A stretch of 7,636 nucleotides of DNA from the NCBI GenBank assembly GCA_030613045.1, contig JAUWMS010000101.1:1-7636 (forward strand). The letters are read 5' to 3'. Positions 1 through 5,371 of the stretch are shown piece by piece. The notes beneath the pieces were generated by a model. It was given only the letters and a program-made list of their open reading frames with translations. It did not search any database and was not told where the DNA came from. This stretch comes from Candidatus Latescibacterota bacterium. Its GTDB lineage: Bacteria > Latescibacterota > 4484-107. Positions within the stretch are counted from its first letter, which is position 1, and every line of letters starts with the position of its first letter. The translations under genes and the position numbers were made by a program.

Positions 1-327
1 GTAGCTCTTGTCGTGCTCGACCACGCTCCAGCGATCCCGCATCGTAGTCGCCACGCCTGAATGCGTGTGCGAAGCCCCGAACATCACGTGCGCCCCCGGA
101 ATACCCGTCATCTCTTCGATCCGCGTTCTCGTCTCAGCCACGACCTGCTTTCCGAGCAGAATCACATCCACAGTGACGAGCGCCGCTTTTGTGTGTCCGT
201 CGTCGAGCACCAATGCCTTTGCGTACAGCTCGGTAGCGACGCCTATGGATGGCTTTCCTCCGTTGGCAATCGTCCCAACCTTCGGCGTAATGTTGGCTCT
301 TGAAACTCCTGCTTTCAGACTATTCAT
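1..327 (-). CDS. Neutral/alkaline non-lysosomal ceramidase-like protein, N-terminal part (cut by window edge)
   Basis: The visible 109 residues begin MNSLKAGVSRANITPKVGT and contain LYAKALVLDDG (residues 35-44), ALVTVDVILLG (49-59), an R-x-R-I-E-E-x-T-G-I-P stretch (67-77) and SHTHSG (86-91). This order matches the N-terminal catalytic region of the neutral/alkaline ceramidase family, in which the two histidines of S-H-T-H-S-G (here H87 and H89) help bind the active-site zinc. Bacterial homologues are often annotated only as ceramidase-like hydrolases, so the substrate is uncertain. Family members usually open with a signal peptide; none follows this ATG. The start at 327 is chosen because GGGAGGA (333-339) lies five bases upstream. 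The frame stays open for another 77 codons upstream (to 558), so a longer protein is possible. The gene is downstream of, and co-oriented with, the GntR regulator, about 380 bases away. Confidence 0.8.
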   Translation of the reverse strand, partial: MNSLKAGVSRANITPKVGTIANGGKPSIGVATELYAKALVLDDGHTKAALVTVDVILLGKQVVAETRTRIEEMTGIPGAHVMFGASHTHSGVATTMRDRWSVVEHDKSY

Positions 328-558
328 GAGGTTCCTCCCTGTTTTTTTTATGGCCTCGCTATAGATGTCCATCGGAGTGCTGACGTCCGAAGGCGTCTCG
401 TCCGTCCGCTTAACCAAATAGGTGATCAGATATTCCAGCGTGCCGGTCGCCGGACAGGTAAAGGAGAAGTTCGAGGTAAGCTCATCGTATGGGAATTTCC
501 ATTTTTGGGTTTGATTCCGTTTTCGGGCAGAATCCTTTCCAATCTGGAGGCCAGGAAG
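328..558 (-). other. Unexplained open frame in phase with the ceramidase-like gene
   Basis: On the minus strand 77 codons with no stop lead directly into the ceramidase-like ATG, bounded upstream by TAA at 559-561. The translation looks protein-like, for example WKFPYDELTSNFSFTCPATG, then LEYLITYLVKR and STPMDIYSEAIKKTG, and the codons from about 500 downward favour G or C in the third position. The only in-frame ATG (372-370) has no convincing Shine-Dalgarno site. I recognise no family. It could be the remnant of a decayed gene, an N-terminal extension started from a non-ATG codon, or chance. The rest of this 379-base gap (559-706) shows only two small hairpins and a short TCCTGG-type repeat. 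Confidence 0.35.
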
Positions 559-598
559 TTAGGAGAAAGACAATCCCTACGTAATGCACCTTGGCCCT

Positions 599-620
599 CT
601 CCTGGGTTCCTGGATTCCTG
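599..620. repeat. Short TCCTGG-type repeat, possible decayed member of the intergenic repeat family
   Basis: Three tandem variants, TCCTGGGT, TCCTGGAT and TCCTGA, occur with a period of about 8. Read on the other strand they resemble the TCAGGAGTC-type repeats seen in other spacers of the window. It is short, and the relationship is inferred from appearance only. Confidence 0.3.
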
Positions 621-629
621 ATAGAAAAC

Positions 630-673
630 ACGCTCTGCTTATCAGAGACTTACGAAAGCCCGCCCGAAGGGCG
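630..673 (-). terminator. Possible terminator hairpins downstream of the GntR gene
   Basis: Two small hairpins lie after the regulator's stop codon. The first has arms CGCCC and GGGCG around GAA (661-673), followed on the minus strand by GGCTTTCGT. The second has arms CTCTG and CAGAG (633-647), followed on the minus strand by CGTGTTTTCT. Both stems are only 5 bp and the T runs are short, so intrinsic termination is plausible but weak. Confidence 0.35.
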
Positions 674-706
674 CTAAGTGCATCATTTAGGAAAGCACTC
701 GATCAT

Positions 707-1420
707 TCAGGACTTGCTCCGCTCTCGTTCAAGCAGAATCCGGGCAAACTCAAAATGTTCCTCCATCCATCTTTGTGCCACGTCGGATTTTTTTTCGCGC
801 ACTGCGTTGTAGATTTTCCTGTGATTCTCGAACGCCTTCAAACGGTCGTCCTGACCGCCGGAGAGCACCGTTTCGCTTTCCTTGCGCAGGGCATACACCG
901 CGTCTATAGCTTCCGAGATGAGCTGGAACAACGTCTCGTTGTGCGATGCCGCGGCCAATGCGATGTGAAAATCGGCGTTGAAAGCGAAGGTAAACTGCCC
1001 CGAAAGCGTGGCCGCTTCAAATTTCTTCAGGGCTTCCTCCATCGCTTTCAAATCGTCCGGTGTGGCCTGTTGCGCGGCTAAGATGGCGGCTCGTATCTCC
1101 AAGCAGGTCCTGACCTCGATGAGTTCGGCTATGGCATCCTTGGCGAGAAGAAAGGAAAGCTCTCCCGCGGGCATCGCCACGCCCTTGGGGATTTCGTTTA
1201 CAAACGTACCGCGTCCGGCATAGGATGCGAGTACATTGAGGTGTATCAATCGCTGCACCGCTTCGCGAACCGAGGAGCGTCCCACGCCCATCTGCGTCAT
1301 CAACTCTTTTTGGGAGGGCAGACAATCTCCCGGCTTAAGCTGACCCTTCCGGATGAGACGGAGGATCTTTTGAGCTACCGCTTCCGGGAGTGAGGTCCTC
1401 TGAACAGGTTCTAAGGTCAT
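707..1420 (-). CDS. GntR-family transcriptional regulator, FadR/FCD subfamily
   Basis: This 237-residue protein has the usual length and two-domain plan of FCD-type GntR regulators. Residues about 10-76 form the winged helix-turn-helix, with the signature L-K-P-G-D-C-L-P-S-Q-K-E-L (28-40), G-V-G-R-S-S-V-R-E-A-V-Q-R-L (45-58) and wing A-G-R-G-T-F-V (68-74). Residues about 95-232 form the all-helical ligand domain. N148, H152, H200 and H222 fall where this subfamily carries its Asp(or Asn)/His/His/His metal site, so a metal-assisted small carboxylate or sugar-acid effector is likely. The ATG at 1420 follows AAGGA. The gene diverges from the Gfo/Idh genes, which suggests it controls them and itself; a candidate operator lies at its own promoter. 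Binding lowers or raises transcription depending on the member; repression is the common case. Family is confident, effector unknown. Confidence 0.93.
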   Translation of the reverse strand: MTLEPVQRTSLPEAVAQKILRLIRKGQLKPGDCLPSQKELMTQMGVGRSSVREAVQRLIHLNVLASYAGRGTFVNEIPKGVAMPAGELSFLLAKDAIAELIEVRTCLEIRAAILAAQQATPDDLKAMEEALKKFEAATLSGQFTFAFNADFHIALAAASHNETLFQLISEAIDAVYALRKESETVLSGGQDDRLKAFENHRKIYNAVREKKSDVAQRWMEEHFEFARILLERERSKS

Positions 1421-1450
1421 ACTATCCTTCCATGGAAAAAGATGAGGTGT

Positions 1451-1463
1451 TCCGAATATCGGA
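1451..1463. promoter_or_regulatory. Candidate GntR operator (TCCGA-ATA-TCGGA)
   Basis: A perfect inverted repeat with 5-bp arms and a 3-base spacer lies just downstream of the regulator's -10 box, covering the predicted first transcribed bases. This is a typical position for an autoregulatory site, and the size suits a dimeric winged-helix protein. No second copy with the same spacing was found in the divergent region, so assignment to this regulator is inference. Confidence 0.45.
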
Positions 1464-1470
1464 CATTTGG

Positions 1471-1499
1471 AATATACATGCTTCCGTCCTCTTTGTCAA
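1471..1499 (-). promoter_or_regulatory. Sigma70-type promoter of the GntR gene
   Basis: On the minus strand a consensus -35 TTGACA (1494-1499) is followed by exactly 17 bases and a -10 TATATT (1471-1476). Transcription would start near 1464 and leave a leader of about 44 bases before the ATG at 1420. The same -35, spacing and -10 are found upstream of the barrel gene at 7083-7111. Confidence 0.75.
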
Positions 1500-1559
1500 G
1501 TCATTTTCTTGCTCTGGGTTCCCTCCGGCGGAATTTGGGGGCTGTTTTGGATTTTTTTC

Positions 1560-1588
1560 TTGCCAAGAAAAGGATGGTACTGTATCTT
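1560..1588 (+). promoter_or_regulatory. Sigma70-type promoter for the Gfo/Idh gene cluster
   Basis: TTGCCA (1560-1565), a 17-base spacer and TATCTT (1583-1588) form a reasonable plus-strand promoter, divergent from the regulator's promoter about 60 bases away. The resulting leader would be about 230 bases and would include the repeat tracts at 1646-1675 and 1740-1806. Divergent spacing fits control by the neighbouring GntR protein. Nothing else was recognised in the 407-base spacer 1421-1827 beyond these promoters, the inverted repeat and the repeats. Confidence 0.5.
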
Positions 1589-1645
1589 AACCCCTTCTTA
1601 TACCCAACGCAAGTAAGATTCCGGAGATTTTAGCTCGAAGGGCGC

Positions 1646-1680
1646 TTGGTGAGTCGTGATTGGTGTTTGGTGAGTGGGCG
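1646..1680. repeat. Heptamer-phased TTGGTGA repeat
   Basis: TTGGTG recurs at 1646, 1660 and 1667, and the whole tract divides cleanly into 7-base units: TTGGTGA, GTCGTGA, TTGGTGT, TTGGTGA, GTGGGCG. It lies in the leader region before the first dehydrogenase gene and shares its 7-base period, but not its sequence, with the GTCAGAA-type tracts elsewhere. Confidence 0.6.
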
Positions 1681-1739
1681 TCGGTTGCAGCGCAGTGGAG
1701 GTGGATCGGGGAAATTTTTCTGGGGACGAACAAAGCCTT

Positions 1740-1806
1740 CCTGATGGCTCCTGGCTCTTGGCCTCTGACCTCTGGCCTCTGACCTCTGACCTTTGACCCC
1801 TGATTT
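1740..1806. repeat. Heptamer-phased TGACCTC repeat tract
   Basis: About seven consecutive 7-base units (TGGCCTC, TGACCTC, TGGCCTC, TGACCTC, TGACCTT, TGACCCC, TGATTTC) end about eight bases before the Shine-Dalgarno site of the first Gfo/Idh gene. The units are the reverse complement of the GAGGTCA-type tract found just after that gene at 2840-2910. The imperfect copies, fixed period and lack of reading-frame conservation point to a non-coding repeat. Confidence 0.85.
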
Positions 1807-1827
1807 CCAAAACGAGGAGGATTCAAT

Positions 1828-2838
1828 TTGAAAGAGCATTTAAGCGTGGGCATCATAGGCGCCGGGGCCATTGCTCCGCCCCATGCCGATGGCATAAAGC
1901 ATGTTCCGGGATTGAAACTCGTGGGAGCAGCGAGACGAGACCAGGAGCAGTGCCGGGCATTCTCAGAACAATACGGATGCAAGCCGTACCAAGACTGGCG
2001 AGCGATGATAGCGGATGGCTTAGACATAGCGGTGGTCGCGCTTCCGCATCACCTTCACTTTGAAGCCGCTATGACGGCCCTTGAAAACGGCTGTCACGTC
2101 ATGCTCGAAAAACCGGCGGCGCTCAACCTCGCCGAATGCCGCGCAATCTCGGAGGCCGCCCGGAAATCGAAACGCAAGGTGATGGTGGCCGACCTGGCCT
2201 ATCATCTCCCCGGAATCGTCAAAGCCCGGCAGATCGTGGCATCCGGTCGGATGGGGCGATTTATTATGGGGAGCATCATCAACTACCGCTTCTACTTCAC
2301 CGGGGACCGGCCCGCATGGTTTCTGAAAAAGGAACAGGCCGGAGGAGGCATGCTGTTCAATCTCGGAGTGCACCGAATGGCCGCAATCCGGTCGGTGGTT
2401 CCGGGGGAGGAGTGCGTCGTGAAGGCCTCGGTGGGTTTCTTCAGGAAGGACTGCGAAGTCGAGGGAAACGGGATGATTTTTATCGGCTATCCCGACGGAA
2501 CCGCGGTGACGCTCGAAGAGTGCGGATATCTGGGGCTTCCCGAATCTCTGAACAAAGGCGTGCATTTCACCTTTGAGCATGGCATCCTGGGGGATGTAAC
2601 CGGTAATTTGTGGATATCCGACGAAAACGGCCACGTCGAGCGGCCCGAATTTTCAGTGCCTCCCGGGGGGGGCTATCAGCCCTTATACGAAGAGCTGCTT
2701 TCGGCCATCCGGGAGGACCGGGATCCATGGCCCGGGATGGCTCAGGGGGCCAAAGATGTGCGCGTGATCCTGGCCGCGTACGAGTCCGCCCGGACCGGGC
2801 AGGAGGTTGAGCTGACGGGGCAGGAATGGGAAATCTGA
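1828..2838 (+). CDS. Gfo/Idh/MocA-family oxidoreductase (first copy)
   Basis: This 336-residue protein has the family's usual length. The N-terminal Rossmann fold starts with V-G-I-I-G-A-G-A-I-A (7-16) for NAD(P) binding. The E-K-P motif at 94-96 carries the usual catalytic lysine K95. The C-terminal alpha/beta domain includes G-G-G-M-L-F-N-L-G-V-H (172-182), whose H182 matches the conserved histidine. The aspartates common in this stretch are replaced by N178 and A185, so substrate or chemistry may differ from typical sugar dehydrogenases. There is no signal peptide, so it should be cytoplasmic. The family oxidises or reduces sugars, polyols and sugar acids; the substrate here is unknown. 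Translation starts at TTG, chosen because GAGGAGG (1814-1820) sits seven bases upstream. It leads a three-gene plus-strand series, with 142 bases to the second dehydrogenase, and is flanked by oppositely oriented repeats. Confidence 0.93.
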   Translation: MKEHLSVGIIGAGAIAPPHADGIKHVPGLKLVGAARRDQEQCRAFSEQYGCKPYQDWRAMIADGLDIAVVALPHHLHFEAAMTALENGCHVMLEKPAALNLAECRAISEAARKSKRKVMVADLAYHLPGIVKARQIVASGRMGRFIMGSIINYRFYFTGDRPAWFLKKEQAGGGMLFNLGVHRMAAIRSVVPGEECVVKASVGFFRKDCEVEGNGMIFIGYPDGTAVTLEECGYLGLPESLNKGVHFTFEHGILGDVTGNLWISDENGHVERPEFSVPPGGGYQPLYEELLSAIREDRDPWPGMAQGAKDVRVILAAYESARTGQEVELTGQEWEI

Positions 2839-2839
2839 A

Positions 2840-2910
2840 GGCAGGAGCCAGAAGTCAGAGGTCAGAAGTCAGAGGCCAGAGGCCAGAAATCGGGAGTCAG
2901 GAGTCAGAAC
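2840..2910. repeat. Heptamer-phased GTCAGAA/GCCAGAG repeat tract
   Basis: Immediately after the stop codon come about nine 7-base units, such as GTCAGAG, GTCAGAA, GTCAGAG, GCCAGAG, GCCAGAA, GTCAGGA and GTCAGAA. The orientation is opposite to that of the tract before the gene (1740-1806), so the two copies face each other across the first dehydrogenase gene. It occupies half of the 142-base spacer between the two dehydrogenases. Confidence 0.88.
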
Positions 2911-2980
2911 TCCTCGCGATGATTTTCCCCCGAAAGATGGGGTTTCCAGACAGACACGATCCAAACCTCGGAGGGATATT

Positions 2981-3937
2981 ATGCTCAAACTCGCTCTAAT
3001 CGGAGCAGGCTCTCACAGCCGAAGCAATCATGCGCCTTCGCTCGCAAGGTATGCGAAGGATCATCCCGGCGCGATCGAACTGTGCGCCGTGTGCGACCTC
3101 TACGTAGAAAAGGCCCGCTCCTTTCAGAGGGAATTCGGATTCCGAGAGGTCTATCACGACTTCGAGGCGATGATCGCCCAGGAGCGCCCCGATGCCTGCG
3201 TCTGTGTGATGCCGGTGCATCGGATAGTGGAGGTGGGGACCAGATTATTGGAACTCGGTCTTCCGGTCCTGTTGGAGAAACCGCCGGGGGTCAACATCGC
3301 GGAGACGCGGCGTCTAACCGAAGTTGCCCGCCGCACAGGGACTCCCAATATGGTCTCGGCTAACCGGCGATTTGATCCGTGTCTTCGCCGGGGGATCGAG
3401 TGGGCCAGCGCGCAGGGGCCGTTCCGGGTCGTTCGCGCCGCCATGATGCGGGACCGGAGGCGTGAGCCTGAATTTATGTGGAGCACCGCGTTCCACTGCG
3501 TGGACGCCCTCCGGGAGATTGCCGGAGAGGTGGCCCATTTTGAAGTCCTCCCGATGCATGGCGGACATGCCTCCTGGTTCCATCTAAACCTGGAATTTGA
3601 GGACGGCGCTTCGGGGAGCCTGGACGTCCTTCCCACTTGCGGCTGCACCGAGGAGAAATACGAGATTATGGGAGACGACTTTCGCGCGGAAATCTATGTG
3701 GGATCCTGCCCGCATCCGATGGTCCGGTGCTGGCGGGAAGGTGAGATTGTCGTAGAAGAACGGCTCCCCGATGACCAACCCGGATTTATCCGGGGCGGAG
3801 CCTACGCGGAAACCGAAGCCTTCGTAAATGCGCTGCTCGAAGGCCGATCTCCCCGGCCTTCCGTGGAGGACGTGTTGCCGTCGGCGGAGATTTGCTTCAC
3901 GTGTTCCCGCGGGGAACGCAGAGAAAAAACAGGTTAA
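2981..3937 (+). CDS. Gfo/Idh/MocA-family oxidoreductase (second copy)
   Basis: This 318-residue protein begins L-A-L-I-G-A-G-S-H-S (4-13), the dinucleotide-binding loop of the Gfo/Idh/MocA Rossmann fold. It carries E-K-P at 99-101 (catalytic lysine K100), S-A-N-R-R-F (126-131), and H-C-V-D at 172-175, keeping the histidine and aspartate that the first copy only partly keeps. It is clearly divergent from its neighbour, so the two probably act on different intermediates rather than being a recent duplication. ATG at 2981 follows GGAGGGAT (2970-2977). The last codons (about residues 308-313) lie over an 8-bp hairpin at 3901-3919, and the tail R-G-E-R-R-E-K-T-G is unusually basic; the end may have been altered by nearby repeats. 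It is cytoplasmic by lack of a signal peptide. Family is confident, substrate unknown. Confidence 0.92.
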   Translation: MLKLALIGAGSHSRSNHAPSLARYAKDHPGAIELCAVCDLYVEKARSFQREFGFREVYHDFEAMIAQERPDACVCVMPVHRIVEVGTRLLELGLPVLLEKPPGVNIAETRRLTEVARRTGTPNMVSANRRFDPCLRRGIEWASAQGPFRVVRAAMMRDRRREPEFMWSTAFHCVDALREIAGEVAHFEVLPMHGGHASWFHLNLEFEDGASGSLDVLPTCGCTEEKYEIMGDDFRAEIYVGSCPHPMVRCWREGEIVVEERLPDDQPGFIRGGAYAETEAFVNALLEGRSPRPSVEDVLPSAEICFTCSRGERREKTG

Positions 3938-3992
3938 GGTTGAGGTTCAGAAAGGCGGCTTAACCTTGAGCAATTTTCATTTTGCTCTTGTT
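3931..3992 (+). terminator. Tandem hairpins after the second dehydrogenase, possible terminator
   Basis: An 8-bp inverted repeat AGGTTAAG/CTTAACCT (3931-3938 and 3959-3966, 20-base loop) overlaps the stop codon. Directly after it comes GAGCAA/TTGCTC (3968-3973 and 3982-3987, 8-base loop), then TTGTTATGTTTCTTTTC. The second hairpin with its T-rich tail resembles a weak intrinsic terminator. If it is active, the downstream isomerase gene needs its own promoter. Confidence 0.45.
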
Positions 3993-4003
3993 ATGTTTCT
4001 TTT

Positions 4004-4088
4004 CAGGGAGTCAGAATTCAGAATTCAGGAGTCAGATGTCAGGAGAGGAAAGTTTGTGGCAGGATTCTGACTCCTGACTCCTGACTCC
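4004..4088. repeat. Inverted pair of heptamer-phased repeat tracts (GTCAGAA arm and CTGACTC arm)
   Basis: The left arm (about 4007-4044) consists of AGTCAGA, ATTCAGA, ATTCAGG, AGTCAGA and TGTCAGG units. The right arm (about 4065-4088) repeats CTGACTC three times. The arms are imperfectly complementary, with every TCAG core able to face a CTGA, and are separated by about 20 bases. A transcript through here could form a long hairpin. This pair fills most of the spacer between the second dehydrogenase and the isomerase gene. Confidence 0.85.
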
Positions 4089-4144
4089 GAGACGAAGAGG
4101 CGCAAATTTACAAGAGCATTTCGGAAATTACTCAACCTGATGGT

Positions 4145-4172
4145 TTGTTTCTGAAGCCGCGCAGCTTATCTT
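4145..4172 (+). promoter_or_regulatory. Weak candidate promoter for the isomerase gene
   Basis: TTGTTT (4145-4150), a 16-base spacer and TATCTT (4167-4172) lie 26 bases before the ATG at 4199. The -10 is identical to that of the dehydrogenase promoter at 1583, but the -35 matches the consensus at only three of six positions. An internal promoter would make sense after the hairpins at 3931-3992. Confidence 0.25.
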
Positions 4173-4198
4173 TCACCCTAATAGAAAGGAGCCATATT

Positions 4199-5191
4199 AT
4201 GGCACGACCAGTAACCTTATTTACAGGACAGTGGGCGGATCTCCCCCTGGAGGAATTGGCGAAAAAGGCCGGCGACTGGGGCTACGACGGCCTCGAATTG
4301 GCCTGCTGGGGCGATCACTTCGACGTGCAAAAAGCCGCGGAGAGCAAAGCCTATTGCGAGGATCGGCATGCGCTGTTGGAGAAATACGGCCTGAAGGTCT
4401 GGGCCATCAGCAACCACTTGGCCGGGCAGTTGGTCTGCGACGTGAACGATCGGCGGGACGAAGCGTTTGCCCCGGCGGACACGCACGGCGATCCGGAGAA
4501 GATGCGGGCGTGGGCCGTCGAGGAGATGAAGTTGTCTGCGCGCGCGGCCGCGAATATGGGGCTGAAGGTGGTCAACGGGTTTACGGGATCGTCCATCTGG
4601 CACCTGTTGTATTCCTTTCCGCCGGTGGAGCCGAAGGCCATCTCGGAGGGATTTGCCTTCTTTGCGAAGCAATGGACGCCGATCCTCGACGTGTTCTCGG
4701 AGGTGGGCGTTCAGTTCGGACTGGAGGTGCATCCCACGGAGATCGCCTATGACATCGTGACCACAGAACGGGCCATTGAAGCCATCGGAGGCCACGAGGC
4801 TTTCGGGTTCAATTTCGATCCTTCGCACTTGCACTGGCAGGGCGTGGATCCGGTGCAGTTCATTCGGAAGTTCGGGGATCGCATCGTGCATGTGCACATG
4901 AAGGACGCCATCGTCACCTTAGACGGGGAGAGCAGCATTCTCGCGTCGCATCTGAATTTCGGAGACGCCCGAAGAGGCTGGGACTTCCGTTCGCTCGGAC
5001 GCGGCGGCGTGGATTTCGAGGAGATCATCCGCGCGCTGAACGAGATCCGGTATCAGGGGCCGCGGTCGGTGGAATGGGCGGCCTGCGGGATGGATCGGGA
5101 GCACGGAGCCCGGGAAGCGTGCGACTTCGTCCGGGAGGTGGATTTTGAGCCGTCCGCCGTGGCCTTCGACGCCGCGTTTGCGGAGGAGTAG
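4199..5191 (+). CDS. Sugar phosphate isomerase/epimerase-like protein (xylose isomerase-like TIM barrel)
   Basis: This 330-residue protein has the AP-endonuclease-2/xylose-isomerase-like TIM-barrel layout: W-G-Y-D-G-L-E-L (27-34), G-L-E-V-H-P-T-E (174-181), F-D-P-S-H-L-H-W (206-213), H-V-H-M-K-D-A (231-237) and S-V-E-W (290-293). E176, D207, H233 and E292 are the likely divalent-metal ligands, with H178, H210 and K235 around the site. Such enzymes interconvert ketoses and aldoses or epimerise sugar carbons; the substrate here is unknown. ATG at 4199 is chosen because AAGGAG (4186-4191) lies seven bases upstream; an in-frame TTG at 4145 would add 18 residues but has no such site. It is probably cytoplasmic. 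It lies 261 bases after the second dehydrogenase, and pairing of this family with Gfo/Idh enzymes in sugar or inositol-type catabolic loci is common. Confidence 0.92.
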   Translation: MARPVTLFTGQWADLPLEELAKKAGDWGYDGLELACWGDHFDVQKAAESKAYCEDRHALLEKYGLKVWAISNHLAGQLVCDVNDRRDEAFAPADTHGDPEKMRAWAVEEMKLSARAAANMGLKVVNGFTGSSIWHLLYSFPPVEPKAISEGFAFFAKQWTPILDVFSEVGVQFGLEVHPTEIAYDIVTTERAIEAIGGHEAFGFNFDPSHLHWQGVDPVQFIRKFGDRIVHVHMKDAIVTLDGESSILASHLNFGDARRGWDFRSLGRGGVDFEEIIRALNEIRYQGPRSVEWAACGMDREHGAREACDFVREVDFEPSAVAFDAAFAEE

Positions 5192-5203
5192 GTTTTTCCG
5201 ATC

Positions 5204-5364
5204 GTGAAAGTGAGACGGGGGGGAGTGAGAAAGTGTGACAGTGAGAAAGTGAGAGAGTAGGAAAGTCGGTGGTGGAATTTTACTCTTTCTTTTTCCCAAG
5301 TGAGTCAGTGGGAACACGAAAGAGGCTCACCGTCACACCGTCTCACTTTCTCACTTTCTTTTTT
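5204..5364. repeat. Facing octamer-phased repeat arms between convergent genes (possible bidirectional terminator)
   Basis: The left arm (5204-5268) contains 8-base units AGTGAGAA, AGTGTGAC, AGTGAGAA and AGTGAGAG. The right arm (5326-5362) reads TCACACCG, TCTCACTT, TCTCACTT, roughly the reverse complement, and is followed by a run of six T (5359-5364). The arms could pair over about 29 bases with a few mismatches. The position between the isomerase gene and the convergent barrel gene suits transcription termination, best on the plus strand. The period is 8, not 7, and the unit differs from the other tracts. Confidence 0.8.
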
Positions 5365-5371
5365 GATTCCG

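Noticed and set aside
584..1081. Plus-strand open frame of 165 codons
   Set aside because: It lies mostly antisense to the GntR gene, whose domain motifs are unmistakable, and its translation matches no family.
1524..1532. Second GntR operator TCCG-G-CGGA
   Set aside because: Half-sites resemble the 1451-1463 repeat, but the spacing differs by four bases, which a fixed dimer would not normally tolerate.
1740..1806. CRISPR-like array
   Set aside because: Units are only 7 bases, abut without spacers and are imperfect; no cas genes are present. The same holds for the other tracts.
1587..2027. Minus-strand open frame of 146 codons
   Set aside because: It crosses the TGACCTC repeat tract and the start of the first dehydrogenase in antisense; the translated repeat gives low-complexity G-Q-R-S-E-V-R-type sequence.
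1828..3937. Recent tandem duplication of a Gfo/Idh gene
   Set aside because: The two proteins share only family motifs and differ in length and in active-site residues, so they are old paralogues or of separate origin.
4217..4897. Minus-strand open frame of 226 codons
   Set aside because: Shadow of the TIM-barrel gene, antisense to its metal-site motifs; no recognisable domains or ribosome site.
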